This document shows, one piece after another, positions 7,738 through 16,522 of a stretch of 64,000 nt of DNA (position 1 is its first letter; each line of letters opens with the position of its first letter). Source of the DNA: JBGTGG01 sp964398945 (lineage in GTDB: Bacteria > Bacteroidota > Bacteroidia > Cytophagales > Cyclobacteriaceae); assembly GCA_964398945.1 (NCBI GenBank), contig CAYNOT010000010.1, forward strand, positions 1-64,000. The letters are read 5' to 3'. The notes under the pieces are model-generated. The model was not told where the DNA came from. It saw only the letters and a list, made by a program, of their open reading frames with translations, and did no database searches. The position numbers and the translations under genes are program-made.

Positions 7738-8982
7738 TTAATTTCGAATGAGTATTTGTAGTGTAGAGCGCGAGGATTGTTCCAGCAAAATACCCGGCTT
7801 TTTACGATACGCTTCAAATGTTTCGATATCGTGGTTTTTGATGGTAATAAGGGTCAGCCCAATATTATAATAGACTTCAAAGTGGTGTTTTAGTTTTTCT
7901 ATAAGTTGAAGCACGCGTCCTTCCCTAAAATCGATGCAGAATGAAAAAGAAATAGCGGAATTTTGCATCATGTTGATTTTGATATCCAATTCTGAAAGCA
8001 CATGAAAAATGGTACTAAGCTGATGCTCGTTTACAAACGTATAATCGACCACTTTACAAGAGATCAAACATTGATTATCCTTAAATACAATAAGTGGAGC
8101 GAGGTCATCCACATGGCAATCATAAATACGTGTTCCCGGAATAGAAGGATTATCAAAATTCTTGACCAGCAACGGAATATTTTTATTCGCCAATGGCTTA
8201 ATGGTTTTTGGATGGATCACGCTTGCCCCATAGTATGTCATCTCAGCAGCTTCCTGAAAGGGCAATTCAGGAAATACAATGGCAGTGGGCAACCGTTTAG
8301 GATCGGCACTCATCACACCCGGTACGTCTTTCCAGATGGTAACGGATTCGGCATGCAAACACGATCCAAAAATTGCAGCAGTAAAATCAGATCCTTCACG
8401 CCCCAGCGTGGTGGTGAAACCATTTTCTGACTTTCCGATAAAACCCTGCGTTACGATTGTTTTCTTTTCGAGTAGGGGTGAAAGCATTTTGATTTGGGTT
8501 GCGGTTGCATCCCATTCGATTTTTCCTTCACGGTAACACGCATCTGTTTTGATGTAATCGCGTGCATCAATTAGTGTGGTTTCAATATTTTGTTGGATAA
8601 GGAAATCACACACAATCCTTGAAGAAAGTTGTTCACCAATGGAAACAACCTGATCGTACTTGCAATCAAATGGTACGTTTAACTTTAAGTTATTTTCCAG
8701 CACCGCAAACAGTGCTTCCACTTCCCTGGTTACACCCTCCACAGAAGTGAATAAGTCAGCAATTATTTTTAAATGATCGGTTTTAAGCTTTTCTAAATAG
8801 GGTTCTGCGTTTTGATTGGAATCATGTGCATGCACGATTTGCTCAAGTATATTTGTGGTTTTACCACTTGCAGACACGACCACGAGCAAACTGTCATCCT
8901 GAAATTTTTCGATGATGCTATAGGTATTGCGGATAGCATCGGCATCCTTTAAAGAGGCACCACCAAATTTAAAAACCTTCAT
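7738..8982 (-). CDS. lysC: Aspartate kinase
   Basis: Catalyses ATP-dependent phosphorylation of aspartate, the first step to lysine, threonine, methionine and diaminopimelate. The protein starts with the diagnostic 'MKVFKFGGASLKD' ATP-binding strand, followed by 'VVVSASGKTTN', 'SIGEQLSSRIV' and 'TLGREGSDFTAAIFG', all aspartate kinase signatures. The C-terminal 130 residues form the ACT-type regulatory part. At about 414 residues it is a normal monofunctional enzyme. The frame is open to 9090 but that extension overlaps the divergent fbp start and lacks family similarity, so 8982 was chosen. No homoserine dehydrogenase fusion is present. Confidence 0.93.
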   Translation of the reverse strand: MKVFKFGGASLKDADAIRNTYSIIEKFQDDSLLVVVSASGKTTNILEQIVHAHDSNQNAEPYLEKLKTDHLKIIADLFTSVEGVTREVEALFAVLENNLKLNVPFDCKYDQVVSIGEQLSSRIVCDFLIQQNIETTLIDARDYIKTDACYREGKIEWDATATQIKMLSPLLEKKTIVTQGFIGKSENGFTTTLGREGSDFTAAIFGSCLHAESVTIWKDVPGVMSADPKRLPTAIVFPELPFQEAAEMTYYGASVIHPKTIKPLANKNIPLLVKNFDNPSIPGTRIYDCHVDDLAPLIVFKDNQCLISCKVVDYTFVNEHQLSTIFHVLSELDIKINMMQNSAISFSFCIDFREGRVLQLIEKLKHHFEVYYNIGLTLITIKNHDIETFEAYRKKPGILLEQSSRSTLQILIRN

Positions 8983-9068
8983 CCTGTTGTTCTGAATTTT
9001 ATGCGGGTTAACTTTGCTTTGAAAAATTTGATCGTAAAGATCAGCCATAATCCTTAACACAACAAATA

Positions 9069-10052
9069 ATGGAACAATCCCGGATTGCACACCCCATTGG
9101 CAGCCCGCTTGATCGGTTTATCAAGAACAACCAAGATGATTTTCAATATGCCAGTGGTGAGCTTTCGCAATTGTTGCGCGACATAGCACTTGCTTCAAAA
9201 GTAGTAAATCGTGAAGTAAACAAAGCGGGATTGATTGACATTATGGGGCCAATGGGCTCGTTGAATTCGGGCGGGGAACAGCAACAAAAGCTGGATGTGC
9301 TGGCAGACATTCGTTTTACGCGTGCATTGACAAAAGGTGGCGAAGTGTGTGCGTTGATTTCGGAAGAGAACGAGACTTTTACGGATCTAAACAACAATGG
9401 TAAATATGTAATCGCGATTGATCCGTTGGATGGTTCTTCCAATATCGATGTCAATGTATCCATCGGAACAATTTTCTCTATTTATCGGAGGGTTTCACAG
9501 GTTGGCACCCCGATTTCCGATGCAGACATCCTACAAAAAGGAACGGAGCAAGTTGCTGCGGGGTATATATTGTACGGATCGTCTACTATGCTGGTGTACA
9601 CAACCGGAAATGGGGTAAATGGATTTACCTACGAATCGAGTTTAGGTGAGTTTTTCCTTTCCCATCCAAACATGATTGCACCGGAGGAAGGGAAAATTTA
9701 TTCGGTAAACGAAGGGCTGGCCAATTCGTTTGATGAACGTGCAACAAAATATATCAGGCATTGTAAAGACTCGGGATATTCATCACGGTATATCGGTTCG
9801 CTTGTCGCTGATTTTCACCGTAATCTTCTGAAAGGCGGGATTTATTTTTATCCGGCCACGGCAAAGGACAAAAACGGGAAACTGAGGTTGATGTATGAAT
9901 GCAATGCGTTGGCTTTTATTTCAGAACAAGCAGGCGGGTTGGCCACCGATGGGAAAAACCGGATACTCGACATCCAGCCGGAGAGCTTACATCAACGTGT
10001 GCCCTTTTATGTGGGCTCAAAGAAGATGGTAGGGAAAGCAATGGGTTATTAA
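9069..10052 (+). CDS. fbp: Fructose-1,6-bisphosphatase class 1
   Basis: Hydrolyses fructose 1,6-bisphosphate to fructose 6-phosphate in gluconeogenesis. Metal and substrate motifs are intact: 'LISEENE' near residue 97, 'DPLDGSSNIDVNVSIGTIFSIY' from residue 118 (DPLDGSS at 118-124), and 'YIGSLVADFHRNLLKGGIYFYP' and 'LRLMYECNALAF' toward the C-terminus. The length of 327 is typical. It is transcribed away from lysC, with 86 bases between the start codons, so the two share a divergent promoter region. Confidence 0.96.
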   Translation: MEQSRIAHPIGSPLDRFIKNNQDDFQYASGELSQLLRDIALASKVVNREVNKAGLIDIMGPMGSLNSGGEQQQKLDVLADIRFTRALTKGGEVCALISEENETFTDLNNNGKYVIAIDPLDGSSNIDVNVSIGTIFSIYRRVSQVGTPISDADILQKGTEQVAAGYILYGSSTMLVYTTGNGVNGFTYESSLGEFFLSHPNMIAPEEGKIYSVNEGLANSFDERATKYIRHCKDSGYSSRYIGSLVADFHRNLLKGGIYFYPATAKDKNGKLRLMYECNALAFISEQAGGLATDGKNRILDIQPESLHQRVPFYVGSKKMVGKAMGY

Positions 10053-10062
10053 TTTGCTGATG

Positions 10063-10134
10063 AACTAATTTCTAATTACTGATTTGCTAAACGGTACAAC
10101 GAATTAGTAATTAGAAATTGACTAATTAGAAATT
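10063..10134. repeat. AT-rich inverted and tandem repeat between fbp and DUF5606 gene
   Basis: AACTAATTTCTAATTACT (10063-10080) is answered by AGTAATTAGAAATT (10106-10119), 14 perfectly paired bases with a 25-base loop. The unit ACTAATTAGAAATT then occurs again at 10121-10134, ending at the stop of the DUF5606 gene. It lies between two convergent genes and may act as a shared terminator, although it lacks a GC stem. Confidence 0.45.
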
Positions 10135-10555
10135 ACTCACCCTCTTTTTCCTCTTCCACTTTGCTCAATACCTCGGGTGCGTATTGCAGCAGGATACCAT
10201 ACCACTTCACTAATTTTTTAAGATCAGAAACATACACCCTTGCTTCGTCATACTCGGGCAGCACGGATTTTACAAAAGCCCTTAGCTCAGCGCCATCTGC
10301 ATTGGCATCCAACCCTAAGTCATTGCCGTATTCCTGATGGATTTTCTTGAGGATATTTTCGAGTGGTTCGGTGCCTTCTTTGGTGGTGGTGTAAATGGAA
10401 ATTTCATGGAGAAGCGATAACCGGTTATTTGCATTGGTTACCAGTTTTGCTTTGGTTTCGTCAAGTGATTCCAGGATCACACCTGACTTAGTGGGTGACA
10501 CAACTTTATAAAGGCCTCCTTTTCCGGATACAGTAGCAATTTCAGATAATTCCAT
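10133..10555 (-). CDS. DUF5606 domain-containing protein
   Basis: A 140-residue cytoplasmic protein. It begins 'MELSEIATVSGKGGLYKVV', an SH3-like beta module in which 'GKGGLYK' is typical of DUF5606, then 'TNANNRLSLLHEISIYT' and a helical second half with 'GLDANADGAELRAFVKSVLPEYDEARVYVSDLKKLVKWY' read as separate helices. The family is conserved in Bacteroidota and has no established function. It is upstream of nothing on its strand and follows engB by 48 bases. Confidence 0.85.
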   Translation of the reverse strand: MELSEIATVSGKGGLYKVVSPTKSGVILESLDETKAKLVTNANNRLSLLHEISIYTTTKEGTEPLENILKKIHQEYGNDLGLDANADGAELRAFVKSVLPEYDEARVYVSDLKKLVKWYGILLQYAPEVLSKVEEEKEGE

Positions 10556-10571
10556 TTCTTTCTTTTGCCCC

Positions 10572-10579
10572 CAAAACTA
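10572..10579 (-). promoter_or_regulatory. Putative -7 box for the DUF5606 gene
   Basis: The minus strand reads TAGTTTTG, an exact TAnnTTTG match, 16 bases before the start codon. No TTG -33 box is seen at normal spacing. The short predicted leader fits the pattern at other genes here. Confidence 0.35.
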
Positions 10580-10603
10580 TTGAAATTTTTTAGGGGTTAA
10601 AAT

Positions 10604-11215
10604 TTAATCCGGCTTCGTTTTATCGATTTTCACAATGCCATCGATATAAGCAAGTAATTCATCTTTTCCAGCTTTGTTGGTAGATGAAGTTGCCAATATG
10701 GGCGGAAGCTGTTCCCAGGATTGCAGAAGTTCTTTTTCCATCAATTTTTTATTTTTTAAAAATTGTGTTTTGTTCAACTTATCAAGCTTGGTATACACCA
10801 GGCAACAGGGAATCCCTTTTAGTCCTGCCCAATTGATAAAACCAACATCTATTTTCTGTGGTTCGAGCCGCGAATCAATAAGGATAAACAAGCAGTCGAG
10901 GTTTTCCCTTTTTAATAAATACTCTTCAATCATTTTCCCCCATTCATAGCGCAGCGATTTATTGACCTTCGCATACCCATATCCAGGCAAATCAACCAGG
11001 TACCAACTTGCGTTCATCAAGTAGTGGTTGATGGTTTGTGTTTTGCCCGGGCTCACCGAAATTTTGGCCAACTTGTTCCTGTTGGCCAGCATATTGATCA
11101 AAGAAGATTTGCCAACATTGGACCTACCGATAAAGGCCACCTCCGGCATATCCGGTGGCGGGCAATTTTTGATGTTGGCATGGCTGGAAATGAATTCCGC
11201 CTGTTTGATTTCCAT
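10604..11215 (-). CDS. engB: Ribosome biogenesis GTP-binding protein EngB (YihA/YsxC)
   Basis: A 203-residue TRAFAC GTPase needed for 50S subunit assembly. G1 'GRSNVGKSS' is at residues 30-38, the G2 threonine lies in 'SPGKTQTINHY', G3 'DLPG' is at 75-78 and G4 'TKLD' at 142-145, followed by the G5 'ATSST'. The characteristic 'DLPGYGYAKV' is present. Length and motif spacing are normal. Confidence 0.96.
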   Translation of the reverse strand: MEIKQAEFISSHANIKNCPPPDMPEVAFIGRSNVGKSSLINMLANRNKLAKISVSPGKTQTINHYLMNASWYLVDLPGYGYAKVNKSLRYEWGKMIEEYLLKRENLDCLFILIDSRLEPQKIDVGFINWAGLKGIPCCLVYTKLDKLNKTQFLKNKKLMEKELLQSWEQLPPILATSSTNKAGKDELLAYIDGIVKIDKTKPD

Positions 11216-11332
11216 GAGGATGGAGGGTTAAAGTAAAGATTGAAGGCGAAAATACTAAGATTGTAAGATTTCAGGCCTTATGGGCACAGTTTTCTGCTAG
11301 GAAATCAACAGTTTTTTATATATTGGCACCAA

Positions 11333-11360
11333 TTGTATTGTATTTTTATTCATAAATTTA
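11333..11360 (+). promoter_or_regulatory. Putative promoter of the PorE-like gene
   Basis: TTG (11333-11335) and TAAATTTA (11353-11360; one mismatch to TAnnTTTG) are separated by 17 bases, slightly short of the usual 19-22. The start codon follows 20 bases later. The surrounding sequence is AT-rich, so this is tentative. Confidence 0.3.
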
Positions 11361-11380
11361 GTGGTAAATAATTTTTAGCA

Positions 11381-13465
11381 ATGCGCAGTATTTTTAAGGT
11401 ACTGATTTTTTCGTCTCTGTTTGTGGCTATTTCCTTTGCTGGCTATGCACAAGAACAGAATCCCGAACAAGCTCAGGAATATTTTGAACAAGCTGAATTG
11501 ATATTATCCGAGTTTCAGGCATTGGATGATGCCAAGGATCTCTATGTTTTAGCCGCTGATCTGGACACAACTTTCATCAAAGCAAATTTTGAAGCAGGTA
11601 AAATCTTGGTGGAAACCGTAGGCAAAGATTTAGCGGTTAAATATTTTTTGCGTGTTTACCGTCAAGACCAGGATTATCGTTTTGATATCGAGTATTGGAT
11701 TGGAAGAAGCTATCAATACGGGTTGGATTTTGATAAAGCTATTCAATACTATACCCTTTATAAAACGAAACTAACGAAGAAATCCAATTATCAGGGAAGA
11801 GATAAAGTAAGCATGGCTTCTGTTGACCGGAGCATCTATGAATGCGAAAACGGAAAAGAACTTGTAAGCAGACCGGGCAATTATTCCATTGTCAATATTG
11901 GAAGAGAGATCAATTCAGAATACGAAGATTATGCCCCGGTATTCAATGAAAACGAAGATGAAATTGTGTTTACATCCCGAAGGAGGGAAGACAACTTAAA
12001 TGAAAACGTATTTGAAGACAACAAACCTTTTGAAGATATTTTTACTGCCAGGAAAACCGGGGGAACCTGGTCCCGCGCCACCAATATTGGGGCACCGGTA
12101 AATACACCATATCACGATTCAAACCTGGCGCTTTCTGCTGATGGAGGAACGCTCTTTATTTACAAAGACAGCAATGGTGGCGATATCTATTATACCGAAC
12201 GAAAACCGGATGGAACATGGGGGGTTCCAATTCCGCTACCGGGTATTATCAATTCCAGCTTTGAAGAAAAATCGATTACTATATCCAGCGATGAACGCAC
12301 GTTGTACTTTGCAAGCAACCGGCCTGGAGGGTTCGGTGGGCTTGATATTTACCGTGCCACCAAAGACAGTAAAGGGGAGTGGTCGAATGTTCGAAATTTG
12401 GGTCCAACCATTAATACAGAATTTGATGACGATGGCCCATTTATTGACTATGATAATATCACGCTCTATTTTTCCAGTAAAGGAAGAAAAGGAATGGGTG
12501 GATTCGACATTTTCAGGACAACACTCAATCCGGCAACAAACGAATGGAGTGAGCCTGAAAACCTGGGCTATCCAATCAACACCCCTGACGATGACATTTA
12601 TTTCGTGGCATCGAAAGATGGAAAGCGTGCCTACTATTCTTCCGTGCGCGAAGATGGAATGGGCTACACGGACATTTACCTGATCACTATTCCAGAAGGG
12701 TTAAAGAGTACGGAGCCTATTGCTGCTGTGGAACCTGAGCCGGTAGTAGAACCGGATCCAATAACAGAACCGGATGTAAAACCAAGGGATCCGGTGGTGG
12801 TTACGCCTAAGGATGAACCGAAAAAAGAAATTGTTCCTATTAAATACACGATTACCGTTGTGGATGCAAAAACCAAAACTGCATTGGATGCAAAAATAGG
12901 GCTGCAAGGTATGCGCGATAATGTGGTGGTGGGATCTTCAAATAAGGGCACAGGTGTAAAGGAATTCAATATTGTAAGCCCTGAGGCGAAAGAGTATCGC
13001 ATTTCCGTAGAAATTGAAGGATATATTTTTGTGAATCAAAGTGTACGCATAGAGGGTGCAACCACGCAAGCAAAAAGCCTTAGTAAAACCATCGAAATGC
13101 AAAAATTGGTGGTGGGCGTGAGTTCCGTATTACGGAATATTTATTTTGATTTCGATAAAGCAACCTTCAAAAACGAATCGTACAATGAGTTGAACAAGTT
13201 GGAGCGGATGCTGAAGCAAAATGAAGCGTTAAGTGTTGAAATTTCCGGGCATACAGATAATATCGGGGGCAAGGCGTATAATCTCCAGCTTTCAAAAAGA
13301 CGCGCTGAGGCAGTGAAGGATTTCCTTACAAGCAAGGGTATTGATGCAAGAAGGATTACAGCTGTTGGGTATGGCGAAGCCAACCCGCTGGCCAGTAACG
13401 ATGATGAAACGGATGGTCGTGAGATCAACCGAAGAGTGGAAATGAAGGTGTTGGGAAATAAGTAA
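11381..13465 (+). CDS. PorE-like OmpA family protein (TPR, PD40 propeller, CRD, OmpA)
   Basis: A 694-residue exported envelope protein. A signal peptide (1-23, cleavage near 'AYAQ') is followed by TPR-like helices (about 28-135), PD40/WD40-like propeller blades (about 170-437; repeats such as 'LYFASNRPGGFGGLDIY' and 'LYFSSKGRKGMGGFDIF'), a proline/acid linker (about 446-482), a carboxypeptidase-regulatory-like beta domain (about 487-572) and a C-terminal OmpA peptidoglycan-binding domain (584-692; 'YFDFDKATF', 'GHTDNIGG', 'GREINRRVE'). This order matches PorE, which ties the type IX secretion system to peptidoglycan. Unlike PorE, no lipobox cysteine is visible. Many Bacteroidota have several such proteins, so the T9SS role is inferred. 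Confidence 0.85.
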   Translation: MRSIFKVLIFSSLFVAISFAGYAQEQNPEQAQEYFEQAELILSEFQALDDAKDLYVLAADLDTTFIKANFEAGKILVETVGKDLAVKYFLRVYRQDQDYRFDIEYWIGRSYQYGLDFDKAIQYYTLYKTKLTKKSNYQGRDKVSMASVDRSIYECENGKELVSRPGNYSIVNIGREINSEYEDYAPVFNENEDEIVFTSRRREDNLNENVFEDNKPFEDIFTARKTGGTWSRATNIGAPVNTPYHDSNLALSADGGTLFIYKDSNGGDIYYTERKPDGTWGVPIPLPGIINSSFEEKSITISSDERTLYFASNRPGGFGGLDIYRATKDSKGEWSNVRNLGPTINTEFDDDGPFIDYDNITLYFSSKGRKGMGGFDIFRTTLNPATNEWSEPENLGYPINTPDDDIYFVASKDGKRAYYSSVREDGMGYTDIYLITIPEGLKSTEPIAAVEPEPVVEPDPITEPDVKPRDPVVVTPKDEPKKEIVPIKYTITVVDAKTKTALDAKIGLQGMRDNVVVGSSNKGTGVKEFNIVSPEAKEYRISVEIEGYIFVNQSVRIEGATTQAKSLSKTIEMQKLVVGVSSVLRNIYFDFDKATFKNESYNELNKLERMLKQNEALSVEISGHTDNIGGKAYNLQLSKRRAEAVKDFLTSKGIDARRITAVGYGEANPLASNDDETDGREINRRVEMKVLGNK

Positions 13466-13543
13466 ACCCCAACCGAATTCCATTTTTATTCCCTTCGTCA
13501 CAATGAAATGATGGAAAGCATCCGGATTTGAATTTCATTCCCT

Positions 13544-13551
13544 TAGATTTG
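13544..13551 (+). promoter_or_regulatory. Putative -7 box for ubiE-porT
   Basis: TAGATTTG matches TAnnTTTG exactly and lies 23 bases before the ubiE start. No TTG is present at the preferred -33 spacing; the nearest is 13 bases upstream. Confidence 0.35.
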
Positions 13552-13574
13552 CCATCAGATCGATTCAAAACAAA

Positions 13575-14297
13575 ATGGCTGTAGTTCCATACAAAGAAGA
13601 AAGTCTTTCCAAAAAGGATCAGGTTGCGAAAATGTTTAACAGCATTAGCCACCGCTATGATTTTCTAAACCACTTTTTAAGTTTGGGAATTGACCGTTTA
13701 TGGAGAAAGAAGGCTGTTAAATTTTTGAAGCCCTTTCAACCGAAGATACTGTTGGATGTGGCAACAGGAACGGGCGATTTTGCATTGGAAGCCTTGTCAC
13801 TGAACCCCACAAGAATTACCGGCATTGACATTTCAGAAGGAATGTTGGAAGTGGGCAGAAAGAAAATTGAAAAGTTGAAGCTAAACCATCAGGTCGAATT
13901 GAAATTTGGGGATTCTGAGAATATCCCGTTTGAGGAAAATAAATTTGATGCTGTAACCGTTGGATTTGGTGTACGCAACTTTGAAAACCTGGAAAAGGGG
14001 ATTGGGGAGATTTACCGGGTACTAAAGCCCGGTGGGGTTTTAGTGGTGCTTGAATTCTCCCGCCCAAGAAAATTTCCGATAAAGCAGCTGTATAACTTTT
14101 ATTTTAAAGTGGTGCTGCCCAAAATAGGAAACTCAATTTCATCGGATAAGGCGGCCTACACGTATTTACCGGAGTCGGTAGAGGCTTTTCCAGATGGAAA
14201 AGATTTTGAAGCCATACTTCATAAAATTGGATTTAAGGAGACAACATGCAAGCAACTCACGTTCGGAATAAGTTCTATTTATACTGGCCAAAAGTAA
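13575..14297 (+). CDS. ubiE: Demethylmenaquinone methyltransferase (UbiE/MenG)
   Basis: A 240-residue SAM-dependent C-methyltransferase that converts demethylmenaquinol to menaquinol, the last step of menaquinone synthesis. The SAM motif 'LLDVATGTGDFALEAL' is at about residues 55-70, then 'GIDISEGML', 'DSENIPFEENKFDAVTVGFGVRNFENL' as separate motif II/III pieces and 'YRVLKPGG'. The N-terminal 'MFNSISHRYDFLNHFLSLGIDRLWRKK' is the UbiE/COQ5 signature. Its last 52 bases overlap the porT start, a linkage seen across Bacteroidota. Confidence 0.95.
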   Translation: MAVVPYKEESLSKKDQVAKMFNSISHRYDFLNHFLSLGIDRLWRKKAVKFLKPFQPKILLDVATGTGDFALEALSLNPTRITGIDISEGMLEVGRKKIEKLKLNHQVELKFGDSENIPFEENKFDAVTVGFGVRNFENLEKGIGEIYRVLKPGGVLVVLEFSRPRKFPIKQLYNFYFKVVLPKIGNSISSDKAAYTYLPESVEAFPDGKDFEAILHKIGFKETTCKQLTFGISSIYTGQK

Positions 14298-14986
14298 TTA
14301 CACTGATTGCTGCAGGATTGCTTTTGACCACTGCTGTGGATGCTCAAAAGCTTAAGTTTGTCCGGAAGAACAACCCCAATTATGACAATAGAAAGATCAC
14401 GTATGGTTTTCTTATTGGGTTGCATACTTCAGCATATCAAATCAACTATGCGGATCGTTTTGTGACGCAGGATTTTGACACCGTTCATTCCATCGTTCCG
14501 GGGTGGACACCTGGTTTTTCCCTTGGGTTTATTGTGAATTACAGGGCAACAGAATTCCTTGATCTCCGCATTACCCCGAAGGTTGCTTTTTATGAGCACA
14601 GTTTAACCTATCGGTATACCAATGAAAGCAAGAATGAGCAACGTGTAGAGACCACCATGGTAGAATTTCCCATTTTGTTAAAATACAAATCCGTGAGACG
14701 TGGAAATATCAGGATGTACATGGTGGGTGGAATCAAACCGGGGATAGAAGCTTCCGGCAAAAAGCAAATTGAAAACACAACTTCAATGCTGGAAGTAAAT
14801 CAGTTTAACGTTAACCTGGAGGCGGGCTTTGGATTTGATTTGTATTATCCCCTATTCAAGTTTTCCCCAGAACTCCGATTTTCGAGAGGCATGGTGGATG
14901 TGTTGGAAAACAAGAACAATATTTATGGTCAACCGTTGAATCGGATCAACACCAACACCATTACCCTCTACCTTCTTTTTCAATAG
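14246..14986 (+). CDS. porT: PorT/SprT family type IX secretion outer membrane protein
   Basis: A 246-residue exported beta-barrel protein. A hydrophobic signal (about 15-32, 'VITLIAAGLLLTTAVDAQ') leads to a mature barrel beginning 'KLKFVRKNNPNYDNRKITYGFLIGLH', whose opening 'NLPNYD'-like string and following aromatic strands are typical of PorT. The last strand 'NTITLYLLF' ends in the usual aromatic residue. PorT/SprT is required for type IX secretion. The position directly after ubiE is the conserved neighbourhood of porT. The only ATG that includes the signal peptide overlaps ubiE by 52 bases. Confidence 0.85.
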   Translation: MQATHVRNKFYLYWPKVITLIAAGLLLTTAVDAQKLKFVRKNNPNYDNRKITYGFLIGLHTSAYQINYADRFVTQDFDTVHSIVPGWTPGFSLGFIVNYRATEFLDLRITPKVAFYEHSLTYRYTNESKNEQRVETTMVEFPILLKYKSVRRGNIRMYMVGGIKPGIEASGKKQIENTTSMLEVNQFNVNLEAGFGFDLYYPLFKFSPELRFSRGMVDVLENKNNIYGQPLNRINTNTITLYLLFQ

Positions 14987-14990
14987 CACT

Positions 14991-15749
14991 ATGGGAAACA
15001 GGATTGCACTTATCACCGGGGCCACATCAGGGATCGGTGAAGCCACCGCAAAATTATTGGCCGGTCACAATTTTGATTTAATACTGTGTGGAAGGAGAGC
15101 GGACCGCCTGAAAAAATTACAAGAAGCGTTGTCCGTCTCAACAAAAGTCACACTACTTTCTTTTGATGTTCGAAGTGAAGAAAATGTCAATGCTAGTATT
15201 GCTTCCCTGCCTGAGCACTGGAAGAAGATAGATGTGCTGGTAAACAATGCCGGCAATGCCCATGGCCTGAGCCCGATTCAATCAGGCGACACCCGTGATT
15301 GGGATGCCATGATTGATATTAATGTTAAAGGCCTGCTCTATGTTTCAAAAGCGGTTATTCCGTTTATGACCGAACGTGCATCCGGACACATTATCAACAT
15401 TGGGTCTATTGCAGGCAAGGAAGTCTATCCAAACGGAAATGTGTATTGCGCAAGCAAGTTTGCAGTAGATGCATTGACCAAGGGTATGCGTTTCGATTTA
15501 AATCCTTTTGGGATAAAAGTAACATCCATTAATCCTGGGTTAGTGGAAACTGAGTTTGCGCAAGTTCGCTTCAAAGGGGATTTGGAAAAGGCTGCGGTAA
15601 CGTACAAGGGGATGGATCCTTTAAAAGGTGATGACATAGCCGATATTATCCTGTATGTTTTATCGGCACCCAAACATGTTGTCCTCGCTGATATCACCGT
15701 GTTTCCAACAGCACAAGCATCGAGTACGGTGGTGAAGCGTGGTGCTTAA
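14991..15749 (+). CDS. SDR family NAD(P)-dependent oxidoreductase (YdfG-like)
   Basis: A 252-residue classical short-chain dehydrogenase. The cofactor motif 'TGATSGIG' is at residues 9-15, 'NNAG' at 85-88, and the catalytic Ser139, Tyr152 and Lys156 in 'GSIAG...YCASK'. Arg residues after the second strand ('CGRRADR') favour NADP(H). The nearest characterised type is YdfG, which acts on 3-hydroxy acids such as serine. It starts four bases after the porT stop, probably in the ubiE-porT transcript. Confidence 0.92.
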   Translation: MGNRIALITGATSGIGEATAKLLAGHNFDLILCGRRADRLKKLQEALSVSTKVTLLSFDVRSEENVNASIASLPEHWKKIDVLVNNAGNAHGLSPIQSGDTRDWDAMIDINVKGLLYVSKAVIPFMTERASGHIINIGSIAGKEVYPNGNVYCASKFAVDALTKGMRFDLNPFGIKVTSINPGLVETEFAQVRFKGDLEKAAVTYKGMDPLKGDDIADIILYVLSAPKHVVLADITVFPTAQASSTVVKRGA

Positions 15750-16291
15750 TTTTTAATCTCGAAAAGATCAGCGGTCCACAGCATTTTCTTGTACTCGGGT
15801 AGCTCTTCGTATAGATAAAAATGGTTCCTGTTTTCTATTGAGTCAAGGGCCCGTTTGTAGGATATTGTCCGATCGGCAAGCTTCATGGTAATTTTTCTGA
15901 GCGTAGCGCGGTTTTGTGGTTTAAGCTGAAGCGAGTCTATAAGCTTTTCCATAATGTCATACTCAAGTCCATACCGAATGCGCACCAGTTTATTATGTAA
16001 AAAGAATAACGCCACATCATTGGATTTAAATCCGTTGAATTCAGCATCTTCGGTTAAGTAAATGGTTAAATGCTCATTATGGAAGGATCCAAAGTCACGC
16101 GTGTTTTCGAGTTTAAAAAACCCTTTCGGAAACCCTAGTTTTTCAGACAAGTTATTGTCAGCGATTACTTTTTCAATTTTTTTTAGTTCCTTCTTTTCAT
16201 CAATGGTTGTTTTAGTTTCAATTTTTGCCTGCGGCTCTTTTTGACAAGAACAAAACCAAACAAAGACGGGTATGATGATCAGGTTTTTCAT
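15746..16291 (-). CDS. Hypothetical lipoprotein
   Basis: A 181-residue protein of unknown family. It starts 'MKNLIIIPVFVWFCSCQKE', a short signal with two candidate lipobox cysteines (16 and 18), so it is probably membrane anchored in the periplasm or outer membrane. The mature part is charged and helical ('KKELKKIEKVIADNNLS') with a central beta stretch ('LTIYLTEDAEFNGF'). The frame continues 11 codons upstream, but the lipoprotein signal sets the start. It overlaps the SDR stop by four bases from the other strand. The 198 bases upstream of it hold nothing I recognise. Confidence 0.7.
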   Translation of the reverse strand: MKNLIIIPVFVWFCSCQKEPQAKIETKTTIDEKKELKKIEKVIADNNLSEKLGFPKGFFKLENTRDFGSFHNEHLTIYLTEDAEFNGFKSNDVALFFLHNKLVRIRYGLEYDIMEKLIDSLQLKPQNRATLRKITMKLADRTISYKRALDSIENRNHFYLYEELPEYKKMLWTADLFEIKN

Positions 16292-16522
16292 TGGTGGCCA
16301 AATCCGTAAGGAAGGTACACACAATTTATTTTTGAATCAATACTTTAAAGGATAGTCTGCAAGATACCCAACTAATTGCGCGGAAATGACTTGTATCAGA
16401 ATTTCAAATGTGCGACTGCGAATTAATTGTAATATGCCCGGCTATGAAGCGCACATCAACTGTACACTACTTTATATAGAAAAATAAATCCAGGGCTTTA
16501 GCTTAAGTATGTTTACGGATTA

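Noticed and set aside
8983..9090. Longer N-terminus for aspartate kinase
   Set aside because: It overlaps the divergent fbp start, and aspartate kinases begin at the KFGG strand, which sits right after the ATG at 8982.
12720..12840. Proline/glutamate repeats as a DNA repeat array
   Set aside because: They are the low-complexity linker of the PorE-like protein, not a separate repeat element or CRISPR.
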